In this document: in pieces, positions 35,245 through 46,139 of the stretch | Numbering within the stretch: position 1 is the stretch's first letter | How the letters are laid out: each line of letters begins with the position of its first letter | Source of the DNA: Hermatobates lingyangjiaoensis | Taxonomy: Eukaryota > Arthropoda > Insecta > Hemiptera > Hermatobatidae | DNA length: 64,000 nucleotides | Direction of reading: 5' to 3' | Assembly: GCA_026182355.1 (NCBI GenBank) | Contig: JAPFBL010000240.1 | Location: 62,001-126,000 of the forward strand | Program-made: the position numbers and the translations under genes | The notes under the pieces: generated by a model | Database searches by the model: none | The model's input: the letters and a program-made list of their open reading frames with translations, nothing else | Told to the model about the DNA's origin: nothing

Positions 35245-35553
35245 TTATTATTATTATTATTATTACTATTTTATTATTATTATTTATTTTTTATTTTTTA
35301 TTTTTTATTATTATTATTTCGTATTTTATATATTTTTTATCTTGTTTTCTAAATAAATATTGGAAGGATTTCTATTTTTCCTCTCCTCCGCTGGGGAGCA
35401 GCATTGCGGTGGTTCCACGAGTTACTCTGGAGGCCAGTAGTAGTTTGCTTCTCAACGCGAGTACTTCGCACTTCTTCCCGATGACGACGGATGTCGAAAT
35501 ATCGAAGTGAGTTCTGTAGTGTCTTTCTGTGTTCTTTTCTATGTGTTAAAGTG

Positions 35554-35604
<51 letters not shown>
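35006..35604 (+). mobile_element. PLE 3' part: GIY-YIG end, 3' UTR, hammerhead, (TA)n
   Basis: (TA)n at 35006-35052 runs straight into coding sequence: SHDLPFNDCFRVQILKQIPE then VTLRASEEAFICLLGARS, PPGLN, matching the end of the 43490 copy (SEEALISLLGGRSAPGL). A T-rich/(ATT)n tract (35209-35345) follows, then an R3 hammerhead at 35474, the tail TGTGTTCTTTTCTATGTG, and (TA)n from 35555. The 5' part of the element is missing and replaced by (TA)n. Confidence 0.75.
35474..35507 (+). ncRNA. Hammerhead-type ribozyme, R3 family
   Basis: Stem I CUUC / GAAG (4 bp), core CCGAUGA (U4 changed to C), extra C, stem II GAC / GUC, GAA, stem III AUAU, C at the cleavage site (triplet AUC). All except U4 fits. 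Confidence 0.65.
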
Positions 35605-35609
<5 letters not shown>

Positions 35610-35775
35610 CACAGAGAAATCAAAATAACACACTTACAGTCTTTAATTTTCATCTTGAACCGTCTACAGGAGAGATAAGAGAGGGAAACCAAGCGCACTG
35701 GTTCAGAGACGGTTTAGAGACTGTAAGTGTGTTCTTTTGATTTCTCTGTGTTTCTTTGTCTATATTGGACTGTGT
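35605..35775. mobile_element. PLE R2 inverted pair
   Basis: AACACACTTACAGTC on the left and GACTGTAAGTGTGTTC on the right. The minus-strand hammerhead (35641-35674) reads CUGUAGA and lacks a proper GAA, so it is decayed. Confidence 0.55.
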
Positions 35776-36299
35776 TTGTTCGTACACGGACATAAGTTAA
35801 ACACTAGGATTAACTTTTAATAATTCCAACAGTTGTTCTCAGGAATGAAAGTAGTACTGTGAAAAGTTGAAAGCAAACTGAATAGATTCTTAGGATATGA
35901 GGCAAAAAACAATGATAAATGTTCCTGGAATAGCTGAAGAAGAAGAAGACTTCAAAACAAATAATAAATTAAAAAAAAACTTTGGAAAATATAAATTCAA
36001 TCCAATAAAATAATAAATAATGAATAATAAAATAATTTATAAACCAAGAAAATAATTAACTAAACAAAAATAAATTTGAATGATTATTAGGTTAATTAAC
36101 AAATTAATAAAACTGAATTTATCAACAAAAAGTTAAATTTACTAAATATGAACTAATGGTTTAAACTGATGTCAAAACATCAAGAATCTAAGCTACATGG
36201 AGCCATAAGTAGGCTCCTTCAGAATTTCTTATAGTGATACATTTACTGTGTCAGAGACTTTTTTGTTGTATTTGAACTCTAAAACATTCATTAAAAATT

Positions 36300-36460
36300 T
36301 GACTGTGGGAATTGGTGAGATAGCAACGAGTAGTGTAGTATCCGTACTGACTGAGGAACAATGATTATTGATCCGTAGATTTAATGGTTGCTAAACCTAC
36401 ATAGAAGGATTCACACTGAGGGTAGTCTAATCTGTAGACACCATCCCTGAGATGAAGGAG
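36300..36460 (-). pseudogene. PLE GIY-YIG domain fragment
   Basis: Minus strand: DGVYRLDYPQCESFYVGLA then TIKS, then a stop. It matches NCVYRLDCTQCDSFYVGLAS at 43750. The first Cys of the pair is lost and the frame closes soon after. The hammerhead and (TA)n of the preceding entries lie downstream on the same strand. Confidence 0.75.
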
Positions 36461-37058
36461 GAAAACGTATCTATGGAAAAGGTGTATTCTTTGCAGAGAC
36501 ATTAAGAAGGGTAACTAGAGTGAAAAGAATCGGATTACTCATGAATGTAACTAATAATGAATGTAGTAACTAATTTGCCACCCAGAGTGGTCGTAATATG
36601 TGCCCCCTCTTCATCGCTGGCTGTTGATAATCCCTTAATCCTCAGAATTCAGAAAGTCCTCAAAATATTTATTTTCATCGAATTACAATCAAGGATATAA
36701 TTTTACACTGCTGTTATTAGTCTCAGGTTTTCATTTCATTACAGTATGTACTCGTATACATATATAATCGTCATCAAAGAAAAAGAAAGATTTTTCAAAA
36801 TAAAAACGTATGATTCAAATAAAAAAAAAAAAGTTCGATTAAATTAACTGGCCACACAAACAAATATAATAGACTTTTCAACCCCTTTAAATAACTAGTT
36901 TTGTAAAATGTAAAATAAATTTCTTTTTAATTTGCAAATATTGCAGATAAATAAAAGATTTAAAAAAATACCAAACATAAAATATAAAAATAATTAAGAT
37001 CTTTAATACTCATTTTGAATTGAATTTTAGGGTTTTGTTTAGCTTTTATTTTTACAAA

Positions 37059-37190
<132 letters not shown>

Positions 37191-37319
37191 ATTGATATAG
37201 ATTAACATATAAGTAAATTAGATAAATTTAATGAACTTCGTAATAGCATATAGAGTAATTAGGATGAATTCTTTACGTGTTTAATTGATAAAGTGTTTAG
37301 ATGTTTTTTATTTTTCTGT

Positions 37320-37900
37320 CAAGGTGTGGCAATGATAATAGAGTCTGTAGCGTGGAATTTTGATTTTTTCGACACTGATAGGACCTAGTATTGACTAGCA
37401 CAAGTACAAAAGGAAGCTTTGTTGCGTTATCTAAGGAGAATGGAAGCTAGAATTGGAGGACTAGTGTCTATAGGGTGCTCTAATGGGTCTCTGGTAGAGT
37501 GCCAAGGCACTTCTTAAGATCAGATAGATGGGAGAGCCGATAAACTAGCCGTGAAATGATCTCAGTCGAAATTAGGCCCTTGACTGGTGTTCAAACAGAC
37601 GTCCACCAAGTCCACAAAGACCCTTCTCACTTGCTTATCTAGCAACCAATTAAAACCCTTTAATAACTTGATAAGCAAGATAAAATGAATAATTGGCCCT
37701 CAGAGGCACAACACCCTCTTACTATTCTCTAATTGAATTGGAAAACAGATAAAGGGAGGGTACCAAAGTTTAAATTAAACCTCAGTGGCTAATTAAAAGC
37801 GTTTACAGCTGACTTGGCGTCACGTGGTCATGAATCACTTGTACCATCACTGTAATGTCTTCCTCATCACTTCGAGTTAAACAATATTGTCAAACAACTA
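37320..37900. promoter_or_regulatory. Non-coding island with paired GATA sites and TAAT cores
   Basis: CTTGCTTATC (37630) and GATAAGCAAG (37670) form a 10 bp inverted repeat of GATA sites 30 bases apart. Other sites: AACAGATAAAGG, CCAATTAAAACC, GCTAATTAAAAGC and GGCGTCACGTGGTCATGAATC. No ORF or repeat. A strong-looking enhancer candidate; function is inference. Confidence 0.35.
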
Positions 37901-38663
37901 GAACTATGTTATTTTTTTCCCACATGTAATGATAGGATAATTAATTTATTAAACAAAATCTGGTTGATTAATCTCAGTTATGAGATTTGACAGTAACCGT
38001 TTTGACATTCGAAACCTGGTAGAATTGCGCGAGTAAATTGATTGGTCAAATGTGCGACGTAGCATCGTGGTGCCCGCCTCCGCGAGGTCTACCTTGGACA
38101 CAACCAAGTTGTTTGTGGCAAACCTGGGGGTGACGAAAGGACAATACACAAAAATCGTCGGCTTGATTTGATTTATTGGTGTTACACAGAAAATTACTGA
38201 CAGCCAATACCACTCGTATTATCATGGTTAATATAGTTGATTGAATGAATAGTTTTACACCCAGACCTGTTTACTTTCTTATGATTTGAGTCTTAATTCA
38301 CTATTTTACTAACACTAATGTTAGTAAACACTAACATACACATATTAATGTTAATATATGATTTTTTGGGATGCTTTCCTTGCACTGTATAAACATATAT
38401 TGAATTAAGATAGAATTCGAAATTTAAATTCAACCTTGGAATTTGTTTAGATTCAAAGTCATTGGTCATAAATACAAAACAAAATATAACAAATGACAGA
38501 ACAATCAACAAATTCACACATATCAAACGGTGAAAAGTTATATTATAAAATATTACTAATGTAAATATTCTTGGAAAAACAAAAAGAAAAACGAAACAAA
38601 ATGTTATTTATTTATTAATACAATAATATTTTATGTTTTCTTTTTATTCACTTCTAAGGTGAA

Positions 38664-38866
38664 AAAACGTGAGCATGTTGGTTTTGGGAGAGGACATTAG
38701 GAGTCTGAACGATGTCAGTAAGATGTACACTCAAAATACACTTGAGTTAGGCAAAATTTAGGACTCCTAATGTAGAAGGTTTATTATATCGTATCACAAA
38801 GGGCTAATCTTTAGCTCATGTTTTCTTTTGTAGGACTGTCATTGCAACTAACCTAACTCACTACTA
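38664..38866 (+). mobile_element. tRNA-derived SINE, type 1, diverged and 5' truncated
   Basis: Begins within the body (AACGTGAGCATGTTGG) and keeps TTGAGTTAGGCAAAATTTAG and the tail GCAACTAACCTAAC. It is clearly older than its neighbour. Confidence 0.8.
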
Positions 38867-38876
38867 AGGTAAAGGG

Positions 38877-39204
38877 GGTCGATCAGGTTAGCTCAGTGGT
38901 TAACGTACTAGCCTCTGAACTGATAGCACTGGGGTTCAATCCCCACTTGATCCTCGATGTATTCACGAGGAAGGTGAATAAATCTGAGCACGTCGTCCCT
39001 CGTAGAAGGACGTGAAACCGTTGGTCCTGAGTCTGTACGATGTCAGGTACTCTTTAAAGACCCCTACTTTAAATACACTTGAGTTAAGTAAAATTTAGGA
39101 CTCCCACTGTAGAATCAATCTTCATTGTGTGGTATCACAAAGGGCTATGCTCGGCCTACGTGTGTTCCCTCCTGGGACTAACACTGCAACCTAACCTAAC
39201 CTAG
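38877..39204 (+). mobile_element. tRNA-derived SINE, type 1, full length
   Basis: Box A GGTTAGCTCAGTGGTTAACG and box B GGGGTTCAATCCCC are both near consensus. The tail reads GCAACCTAACCTAACCTAG, the longest CCTAA array of the seven copies. It lies immediately after the diverged copy, in the same direction. Confidence 0.92.
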
Positions 39205-39479
39205 TAAAGTAAGTAAGCAAAACTTGATAAGGAGTCTCTGTGTATATTAACCTTGAGATGCGGCTGGCCCATATTAAATTGAGAACTTTGCTGCCAAACA
39301 AGTCTGAGGTGAATGCTTATAAATCTAAAAGGGAAATACACAAACATTTCTACAGTAATATAAAATAATCCTTCCTAATATTAATGTGTTTAAAATGTTA
39401 AAAATATTTATTGAAACTGTTTAAATAATACGGAACACAATACAACAAATTCAATATACAACTCACTGTGAAAGACATT

Positions 39480-39720
39480 GTCAGAGCAAGTCAAAAGTCA
39501 ATGCCACTACCTGGGGTTAGTTGACAAGCAAAGAAAAAAAAACAACCCTTGTAATCCGGTGAAACCCCATTTCAAGGGTTATCTACCTTCATTGGCCCTT
39601 CAAGTGGAACAACCCTAAATCTCTGTTTACTTACCCTTTAATGTTGCCCTTCCAGGTAAGCCTCTTAAAACCTTTTATTCATATGACTTCTGTCATTCAT
39701 AATGAAACAACTCTCTAGAC
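39480..39720. promoter_or_regulatory. GC-richer non-coding island
   Basis: AACCCTTGTAATCC, AGGGTTATC, TTCAAGTGGAAC and CTGTTTACTTACCC (forkhead-like) lie close together. No ORF. Confidence 0.25.
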
Positions 39721-40052
39721 AAATGAAATGCATATATTGAATTACAATATTAGAATTATAATTTCTTAATTGTACATCAGGTATGTTATATTGCACAAAC
39801 TTTCAATAAGTATTCATTTAAATAATTTTTTTTTTTTAGAGAAAATAGATTTTTGAACATATACTGTTTTTCAACTGATTTATCTGAATTCAATAAACTA
39901 AATGAATATTTGGATTTATTAATTTGCTGAGTTATATTGAAATCAACAAATATTCAAATAAATGAATTACTGGAAGTAAATATTATTATATTAATTAATA
40001 CTAGGAAATGAACAATTTTTGAAAAAATTAACAATTAAAAAATTATAACAAT

Positions 40053-40193
40053 TATATATATATATATATTTGTGTATGACGGCAGCAAATCCTCACGTAA
40101 ACATGTTTCATTAAAATTCACAGCAGCCTCTGCGTTGACTTTAAAGCTGGTCTGCTCCAATTTACGAACAGCCTTGCGGTGGGCTGGTGTTAA
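40053..40193 (-). pseudogene. PLE amino-terminal fragment ending in (TA)n
   Basis: Minus strand: HRKAVRKLEQTSFKVNAEAA then VNFNETCLREDLLPSYTN, then (TA)n at 40053-40068. This is the cleanest example of the RKxxRKLE ... NAEAAxxFN ... LLPxYTN motif. The motif stops exactly where the TA array begins. Confidence 0.7.
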
Positions 40194-40409
40194 AAGTCAT
40201 ATCAATTGCCCAAGAGACATCTTACTTTGGCATGAGAAGATGTAAAAAGAAAATCACAACTTCCAGACGAAAGGCAAAACTTTATAATACGACAGAAAAT
40301 ACAATTGAAAAACAAACAACAATTACAAAGTTTTGTAATATAAATACAATGTTTTGTTTTTTAATACAAATAAATTAATACACTGCTGTGTATTTAAATG
40401 ATATATATA

Positions 40410-40575
40410 TATATATATATAATCTATATAATATCATATTCTAAACTGATACTCTGATGAAGGCTACTTGTTTCGGTTGAAAGGTCTTAGTCATTTTTCT
40501 GATTCTTACGGTCGTTTAGACAGTATTTTTGATTTTTATTTCAGGTGTTTATTCTTAAATCTTGTTGTATACATG
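40410..40575 (+). mobile_element. PLE R1 terminal unit, decayed
   Basis: After (TA)n, a hammerhead-like motif at 40450-40492: CUGAUGA, extra A, GGCUA / CGGUU (partly paired), GAA, stem III AGGUCU, U, AGUC. Stem I keeps three pairs. The tail has TTTCAGGTGTTTATTC in place of the terminal hairpin. Confidence 0.55.
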
Positions 40576-41079
40576 TATATATTCTAAAAGAAAATCTGAA
40601 TTCTTTACTTTGTTTTCAGTTTCAAATAGTCTTTAAATAATGATATTTCAGTTTATTTTTTCGAAACCTCTTTCACAGGTCTAAAAAATTGAGGAACACA
40701 GAAACATCAACCAAAAAAAATACACACATACACACAAAAATGTATTATTACAATAAATTGAGTCATATAAGTCAAAATAAGTCAATAAAATGATTTTTTG
40801 AGATTGACATGACATTTATGTCATTATATTGAGCATCAAGAAGAAATATAGTTGTTTAATAGGGCTTTGGAAGTTTGTTAACTTTACAATAAGTTCTCAA
40901 CGAGTGTTCCTTCTGTTAGTATTTTTCGTACTGTTTTATAATAACACATTGTTAAGTACTAACTAAGAATAAATTAGAATCATATAAATATTATTTATTG
41001 AAACATTTTGAAGAGGTATACAAAGGTTGCTACTACTTTGACAAAAGAACAACTTAACCAAAATGTAAAGGTAATCGTG

Positions 41080-41234
41080 AAACATAGTAACGGCAGTGCA
41101 CTCTCGTGGTAGTTATTCTTAATACATGCCAATGATATATAATACCTATATTTCCTATTGGCACTTGCGATAAGGTAGAGAGTCAGCCGCATTGATAGTG
41201 TAGTGTTTGTCAACCCAATGTAATTTGATGACAC
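41080..41234 (-). pseudogene. PLE GIY-YIG domain fragment, third type
   Basis: Minus strand: SSNYIGLTNTTLSMRLTLYL, IASANRKYRYY. The YIGLTxTTLxxRL motif of PLE GIY-YIG domains is clear. The upstream Cys-containing part is not present in frame. Confidence 0.7.
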
Positions 41235-41577
41235 GGAACTGTAATTGTTACTATCTATAGCACTAGTGTAGTATAATGGTACTACAGATAGTAACCTAGA
41301 CTACTACTAGTATACGGTTATACCCTGCAGTACGAAAGCCTCGTTCTCATGGCATTTTAATAGGAAGAGATAGTGTATCTTCTCACTGTTACGTATACCA
41401 CTAGAGTAAGGAGGTAGCCTCCAGAATATATGTTAGCTCTGCATGAGATCTGTGTTATTGCTTAAACTTTTCCATAAATTAAGTGATTAGTTTGTACCTT
41501 GAGCAAAAAGAATAAATCGTATATGTCTTTGTTATTGTACACTACATCTACCAAAGATATAAAGTTTAATGTAAATT

Positions 41578-41840
41578 AGAAAACATAGAGAAATTAAAAC
41601 ACACACTTACAGTCTCCAATTTTCGGTTTGAACTGCCTTCAGGAGAGATAAGAGAGGGAAACCAAGCGCACTGGTGCAGACCCATCTCCCACTGTTTCAC
41701 TTGGTTTCCCTATCTTGTCTCTCCTCAAGAAATTCAAAACAAAAATTGGAGAGTGTAATTATGTGTTTCAATTTCTCTATGTTTTTTAATCTGTATTGAA
41801 CTTTATTTGTCCGTTTCAGATCGTATTTACATCAAAACAG

Positions 41841-41881
<41 letters not shown>
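41578..41881. mobile_element. PLE R2 inverted pair and (TA)n
   Basis: Arms share AAACATAGAGAAATT and its complement near 41780. The left hammerhead (41613-41646, minus) reads CUGAAGG, with A9 changed. The right one (about 41715-41755, plus) reads CUCAAGA. (TA)n covers 41846-41881. Confidence 0.65.
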
Positions 41882-41886
<5 letters not shown>

Positions 41887-41887
41887 T

Positions 41888-42140
41888 CAATGATCAAACC
41901 ACAATAAGAAAATGGGGAAACCATTTTTTTTTTTCCATTTTCTTATTGTGGTTTGATCATTGATTGTTATTTCACGTGTTTATGTGAAATCTTTATATAT
42001 ATATATATATAAAAAGATTTTACATAAACACATGAAATAACAATCAATGATCAAACCACAATATGAAATGGGAAAACAAGACTGATATCTTTCAACCGTA
42101 ACATGCGGTCTTCGTCAGAGTCAAAAACCCAACTCGAAAT
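41888..42140. mobile_element. Two PLE R1 units around (TA)n
   Basis: A short inverted pair at 41888-41970 (ATGATCAAACCACAATAAG and its complement) has lost the hammerhead. It is followed by the terminal hairpin, (TA)n, and then a full minus-strand R1 unit ending at 42140. Confidence 0.65.
42080..42122 (-). ncRNA. Hammerhead ribozyme, R1 family, intact
   Basis: Minus strand: stem I GACU / AGUC (4 bp; the 3' strand directly follows the cleavage base C), core CUGACGA, extra A, stem II GACCG / CGGUU (loop CAUGUUA), GAA, stem III AGAUAU, C (triplet AUC, a good cleavage triplet). Confidence 0.75.
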
Positions 42141-42229
42141 ATTGATCCTAGTATGTGTTCTTGTTCTTTTTGAGTTTTTTCAGTTATTTATTTTTTCCGG
42201 TTTGGACCGTTTCTTTATTTTATTTATAT

Positions 42230-42424
42230 ATGTATGTTGAAAGCACAATAAGAAATGGGGGAAAAATACTAAGATTATTTGAGTTTTCGACTCTGACGAA
42301 GACTACTTGCTAGAGTTGAAAGATCTTTGAGTTTTTTCACAATTCTTATTGTAGATTGAACAGTGATTGTTGTTTCACGTGTTTAGTGTGAAATCTTGTT
42401 ATCGTTATATATATATATATATAT
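42230..42424 (+). mobile_element. PLE R1 unit, decayed, with (TA)n
   Basis: Hammerhead-like motif at 42289-42331: CUGACGA, GACUA, GAGUU, GAA, AGAUCU are readable, but stem I 3' strand reads UGAG. The tail is TTTCACGTGTTTAGTGTG, then (TA)n. Confidence 0.55.
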
Positions 42425-42439
42425 TTAAAGTTATCATAA

Positions 42440-43110
42440 GAAAAAAAAAGAGACTAACACTTACTATTATCTATAATTTCGGCTGTCATGCCGTTCTCTG
42501 GAAAGGCAGGAATAGGAAAAGGAACACAGGAGTGGAGACGTGGAAGTGTCCACCGACCGAGACAAAGTGACACAATGTAGCCACCGTGCCCCGTGGACTA
42601 GTTTAAGCTGAACTAAATGCCAATAAAACTGAAATTAATATAAGAAAGGATATAAAAGCAAGAAGGAAAAAGTAAAATATGAAATTGTAAATAAACAATT
42701 AAGAAGTAAAAAATAATTAAAACAGAAGTTAAAAAATAAAATGAAACATAATAAATTATGGTACTAATAAAAAATACATAAAAAAATTGAAAAAGTCATC
42801 TAGTTAAGTTCAAACCAGGGGTTCAAACCCAATAACCAAATGAATGCTTCGGCAGAAACCCGTAAAGTGGTCTGGGTGTCATCATTGGATAGTTGTCTCA
42901 AAATTTAGACCTTAAAACAATCATTAAGGTCCATCATTCTTAAAAAGAAAGGCCATGAAAGTTAACATGAATAGCAACAGGCAGCTGTTTGCACTGACCA
43001 ACGGACGACATGTGACCGTTCATACGGAGGCTTAGAAGTCAAGCCCACGTAGAAATAGTCACATTGAGTGCAATCCAGACGATAAACGCAATTACTGGAA
43101 GTGCAAGAAC
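42440..43110 (-). mobile_element. PLE 3' part, tandem copy B
   Basis: Minus strand from 43110: NCVYRLDCTQCDYFYVGLTS is intact, then a deletion (KPPYERSH) and frameshifts; near 42830 LRVSAEAFIWLLGLNP. The 3' UTR follows, then a hammerhead relic at about 42455-42520 (CGGC / GCC stem and GAA are visible, the CUGANGA box is CAGAGAA). (TA)n lies at 42410-42424. Confidence 0.65.
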
Positions 43111-43269
43111 TATTAAAAGAGAGAGAGTAAAGGTTATTATTCCCAGTGGAATTGAAATAATGATTTCGGTTTATGATATGGCATGTAAGGCATTTTTTCC
43201 TGCCAAATATATATATATATATAAACTAGAATTTAAAAAGAACACATAGAAAGGAAACCCGTGAACTCA

Positions 43270-43302
43270 CTACTATATTTCGATGTCCTCGTCTTCAGGA
43301 AA
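43270..43302 (-). ncRNA. Hammerhead-type motif, R3 family
   Basis: Minus strand: core CUGAAGA, extra C, stem II GA / UC, GAA, stem III AUAU, A. Stem I is reduced to one pair (UUUC / GUAG). Probably inactive. Confidence 0.5.
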
Positions 43303-43489
43303 AGAAGTGAATCGCTCCAAAGGCTGATAACGACTGACTTGGCGTTCGAACTGAAGCACTCAAACAGTGTAGCCAACTTTCGGAGGAAAGGTAGACACGG
43401 AAGATAAAGAGATAAAAGCCAAATAAAAATTAAAAAATGAAAACATTTAACTAAAATAAAATTAAAAGCTGATAACAACTTAAAAAAAA

Positions 43490-43830
43490 AAATCAACGAT
43501 TGAGGTTAAGCCAGGAGCCGATCTACCGCCCAGAAGACTAATAAGTGCTTCTTCTGAAGCTCTCAGAGTAACTTTCGAATTGTCTGATCAATCTGCCTCA
43601 GGACCTGTACACGGAAACAGTCATTAAAACTGAGTCCGTGAGAACTGGCATGAGTAGCAACGGGAAGGTCACTGCGTTTGCCAACGGATGACCTGTGATT
43701 ATTCATACGCAGGCTTAGCTTGGTGGAAGCCAAACCCACATAAAAAGAATCACACTGGGTGCAATCCAAACGGTAAACGCAGTTACCAGAGGTACAAGAG
43801 GTCTTGTGAGAGATAGGGTAGGTGCGTTTA
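43490..43830 (-). pseudogene. PLE GIY-YIG endonuclease domain
   Basis: Minus strand: SCTSGNCVYRLDCTQCDSFY, VGLASTKLSLRMNNH, then SHGLSFNDCFRVQVLRQI, and after one frameshift KVTLRASEEALISLLGGRS, APGLTSIVD. The CxxC-like pair, the YVG strand, the R in MNNH context and a late Glu fit the PLE domain. One frameshift separates the last third. The start is not in frame with any RT. Confidence 0.8.
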
Positions 43831-44639
43831 CTATGGAAAGAGGTAAAGGAAGGAACAATATATATATATATATATATATATATTTGGTCTTCTTTACTGG
43901 TAGTTGCTAACTTGTATATTTGTTTTTGTTAGCACATAGAAAACACTGGGCAATTTTTTAAAATGTTAGAAATATAATAAAATTGTTCTATATTAAATTT
44001 AAATAAGGGATTACCAATTGCAGAAGAATCATGGTAAACGGAACAGATTTAACTGTAAGTTGAGCCTCTATGAAATATAATATAAATAGTATATAATATT
44101 TATGTATATATATACATAAATGATAATTCTATATATAATATTTATGTATATAAAACTACATGGAGGGGCCTCCATGATAATTTTATATGTATACATATAA
44201 AATGTGTATTATAAAATAATGTATAATAAGGTAATATACATTATGACAATTTATACATATTATAATAATATTAAGGTCTATAAATAATAAAATCTAATTT
44301 TTCTAGTAATATTAGAAAATTTTACGATATATTTTACGAACAATGATGCAAGATTTCGAGATTTCAACAACTTTGGAAGTTTAATATATATAGGGAGATG
44401 GAACTCTTCAATTTTAAATTTGAACATTTTTTGGGATTTTTCAAAAGTTTCATGGAACAATGTTATTCTCCAGTAATATAAGTCATATCAAATGAAGTTA
44501 AGTAATTTTTCTATAAGTTTACTTATATCTATTAATATTCGTTTCAGACCATTCATGATTTTTTTTAACCATCTTTCAGTTTGGAATTAGTTATTATTTG
44601 TAAAGTAGGCTTGGTAAGGCATCAAGGGTATCAGAGATG

Positions 44640-45183
44640 TTAAAGTGCACCTCGTGATTACAGATTTTTATTTGTGATTTGGAATGTGAAGGGTCAATTT
44701 TGTTGGATAATAATCTTCCTTACATCTATATCTGTTAACAAAAACTTTGAGATGTGAAAGACTAAATCGACGATGCGTAAAATTTCAAAACCTGGCTTTA
44801 GTGAATGGAGAGGAGTTAATAATGCATTTTGGAGTGGACTAGAAGACTGTCAGAGAGGCCGCAGGGGTCCTCCTCAGCCAGTCGCTGGCCCAGGTAAAGC
44901 GAGCAAGTTGACTCCTGTCCTTGTAATTTCTTCACCACTATCGAAGTCTTCCACTCAATGCCATCACCACTATGTTTCCCAAACGTCTCTCAGAACCTCT
45001 TATTGTCAACTTTTTGCGCTTTCCATTTCTAACAAAGACTATTCGCAGGTTCCAGGGCCCCATTATAGGTTAACCTTTATGGCTCTAGTCAAAGATGACT
45101 ATACCTTTAAACCTTTCAAGGTAAATCAACAAAAAGATCTTCTCCAGACCAATGGACTCCTTTCAGTCTATCAAAAGAAATGA
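44640..45183 (+). promoter_or_regulatory. GC-richer island with an unrecognised 136-codon frame
   Basis: Positions 44773-45183 are open (starts MRKISKPGFSEWRG; contains GRRGPPQPVAGPG). I recognise no domain. A donor-like CCAG/GTAAAG lies at about 44892 and acceptor-like pyrimidine-CAG at about 45048, so part could be an exon of an unknown gene. It could as well be a non-coding conserved block, since codon choice is not obviously biased. Confidence 0.3.
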
Positions 45184-45199
45184 AATATTTTTCAATATC

Positions 45200-46060
45200 A
45201 ATCAAAAAGTCGACATTGAAGGTTAAAATTTATTAAAAGTCTTTAATTTAACCCGCAGAATCTAGAAAATAAAAAAAAAAGAAAATTGAATGACATAATG
45301 TTTGGTTAGAATTTTGTATATTATTACTTATCAACCGACTGATAACAATTTGGTTTTATACTTCTCATACCTTTTTTGGAAGAATTAGCGATATCAAATA
45401 TATATATTTTTCAATAATCAGAAAAGTCAGTTTGTAATAATTGTACATTTTTTGACTTATGAAAGACTCTCAAAACTTGTTCACAAGATTCGACACATCA
45501 AAATTAAATTGTACCTAAAAAATAGTACCTTTTGATAGGATCGGCCGAATAAAGTTTTATTCAAATTAGATTAAGTTCGGTTATGGTACATTTTATGAAT
45601 CCATAAATGTTTTTTTTACGCTAAACAGCTAACTATAGAAAAATAAAATGTTGTTAAAAAAAATAACGAAAATTAGTATACCATAAAAAGATGTGAATAA
45701 ATTTTGATTACCACACAAAGTTATATAGTTGTAATATATGAAAACTCAACTGAATGACCGAAAAATTTTATTTACTTTAGAAATTTAACAGTAGACTTGG
45801 AACATTTTTACCAGAATCGAGTTAAACAGAACTGCTGTTTAAATGATTAATAAAAGAATTCTGAAGATATTTTAATGAATTAATAAGCCAGAAGATTCAA
45901 TTCTTTCATTTATAAAGGCAGTGCATTCAAACCATCTGGTTTGTGACATTTCTTAGCATGTTATGGATAGTTTTTTAAAATAAACATGATGATCTACATT
46001 TTGTATACTTCAACAAATAATAACGATAGGTATGTGGTTCTTGCTCGGTTTAAGGAACCC
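45200..46060. other. Gene-poor AT-rich stretch
   Basis: No supported feature. Confidence 0.4.
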
Positions 46061-46064
46061 ATTG

Positions 46065-46138
46065 TTTTTTTTTTTTTTTTTTTTTATTTAGGTTGATAAG
46101 TGCATCGTCTACTTGGACATTAGCACTGTCTCATTAAC
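46065..46138 (-). repeat. Retroelement 3' end with poly(A)
   Basis: On the minus strand: GACAGTGCTAATGTCCAAG, GTAGACGATGCACTTATC, AACCTAAAT, then about 22 A. It pairs with the fragment at 1-75. A short ACCCATTGTTTTTTGGTA-type phrase occurs on both sides (46048 and 46137: AACCCATTGTTTTTT), consistent with a target duplication. Confidence 0.65.
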
Positions 46139-46139
46139 C

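Larger units (their letters stand above)
43206..43850 (-). mobile_element. PLE 3' part, tandem copy A
   Basis: Minus strand: GIY-YIG end, T-rich 3' UTR, R3 hammerhead (43270-43302), the tail GTTCACGGG, TTTCTATGTGTTC, and (TA)n at 43206-43220. A further (TA)n (43858-43882) bounds the other side. Copy B follows in the same orientation, giving a tandem of two 5'-truncated PLEs separated by TA arrays. Confidence 0.75.

Noticed and set aside
34995..35356. Long Ile-Tyr, Phe, Leu frames on both strands
   Set aside because: They translate (TA)n, poly(T) and (ATT)n simple repeats. Only the short SHDLPFND... part is real PLE coding sequence.
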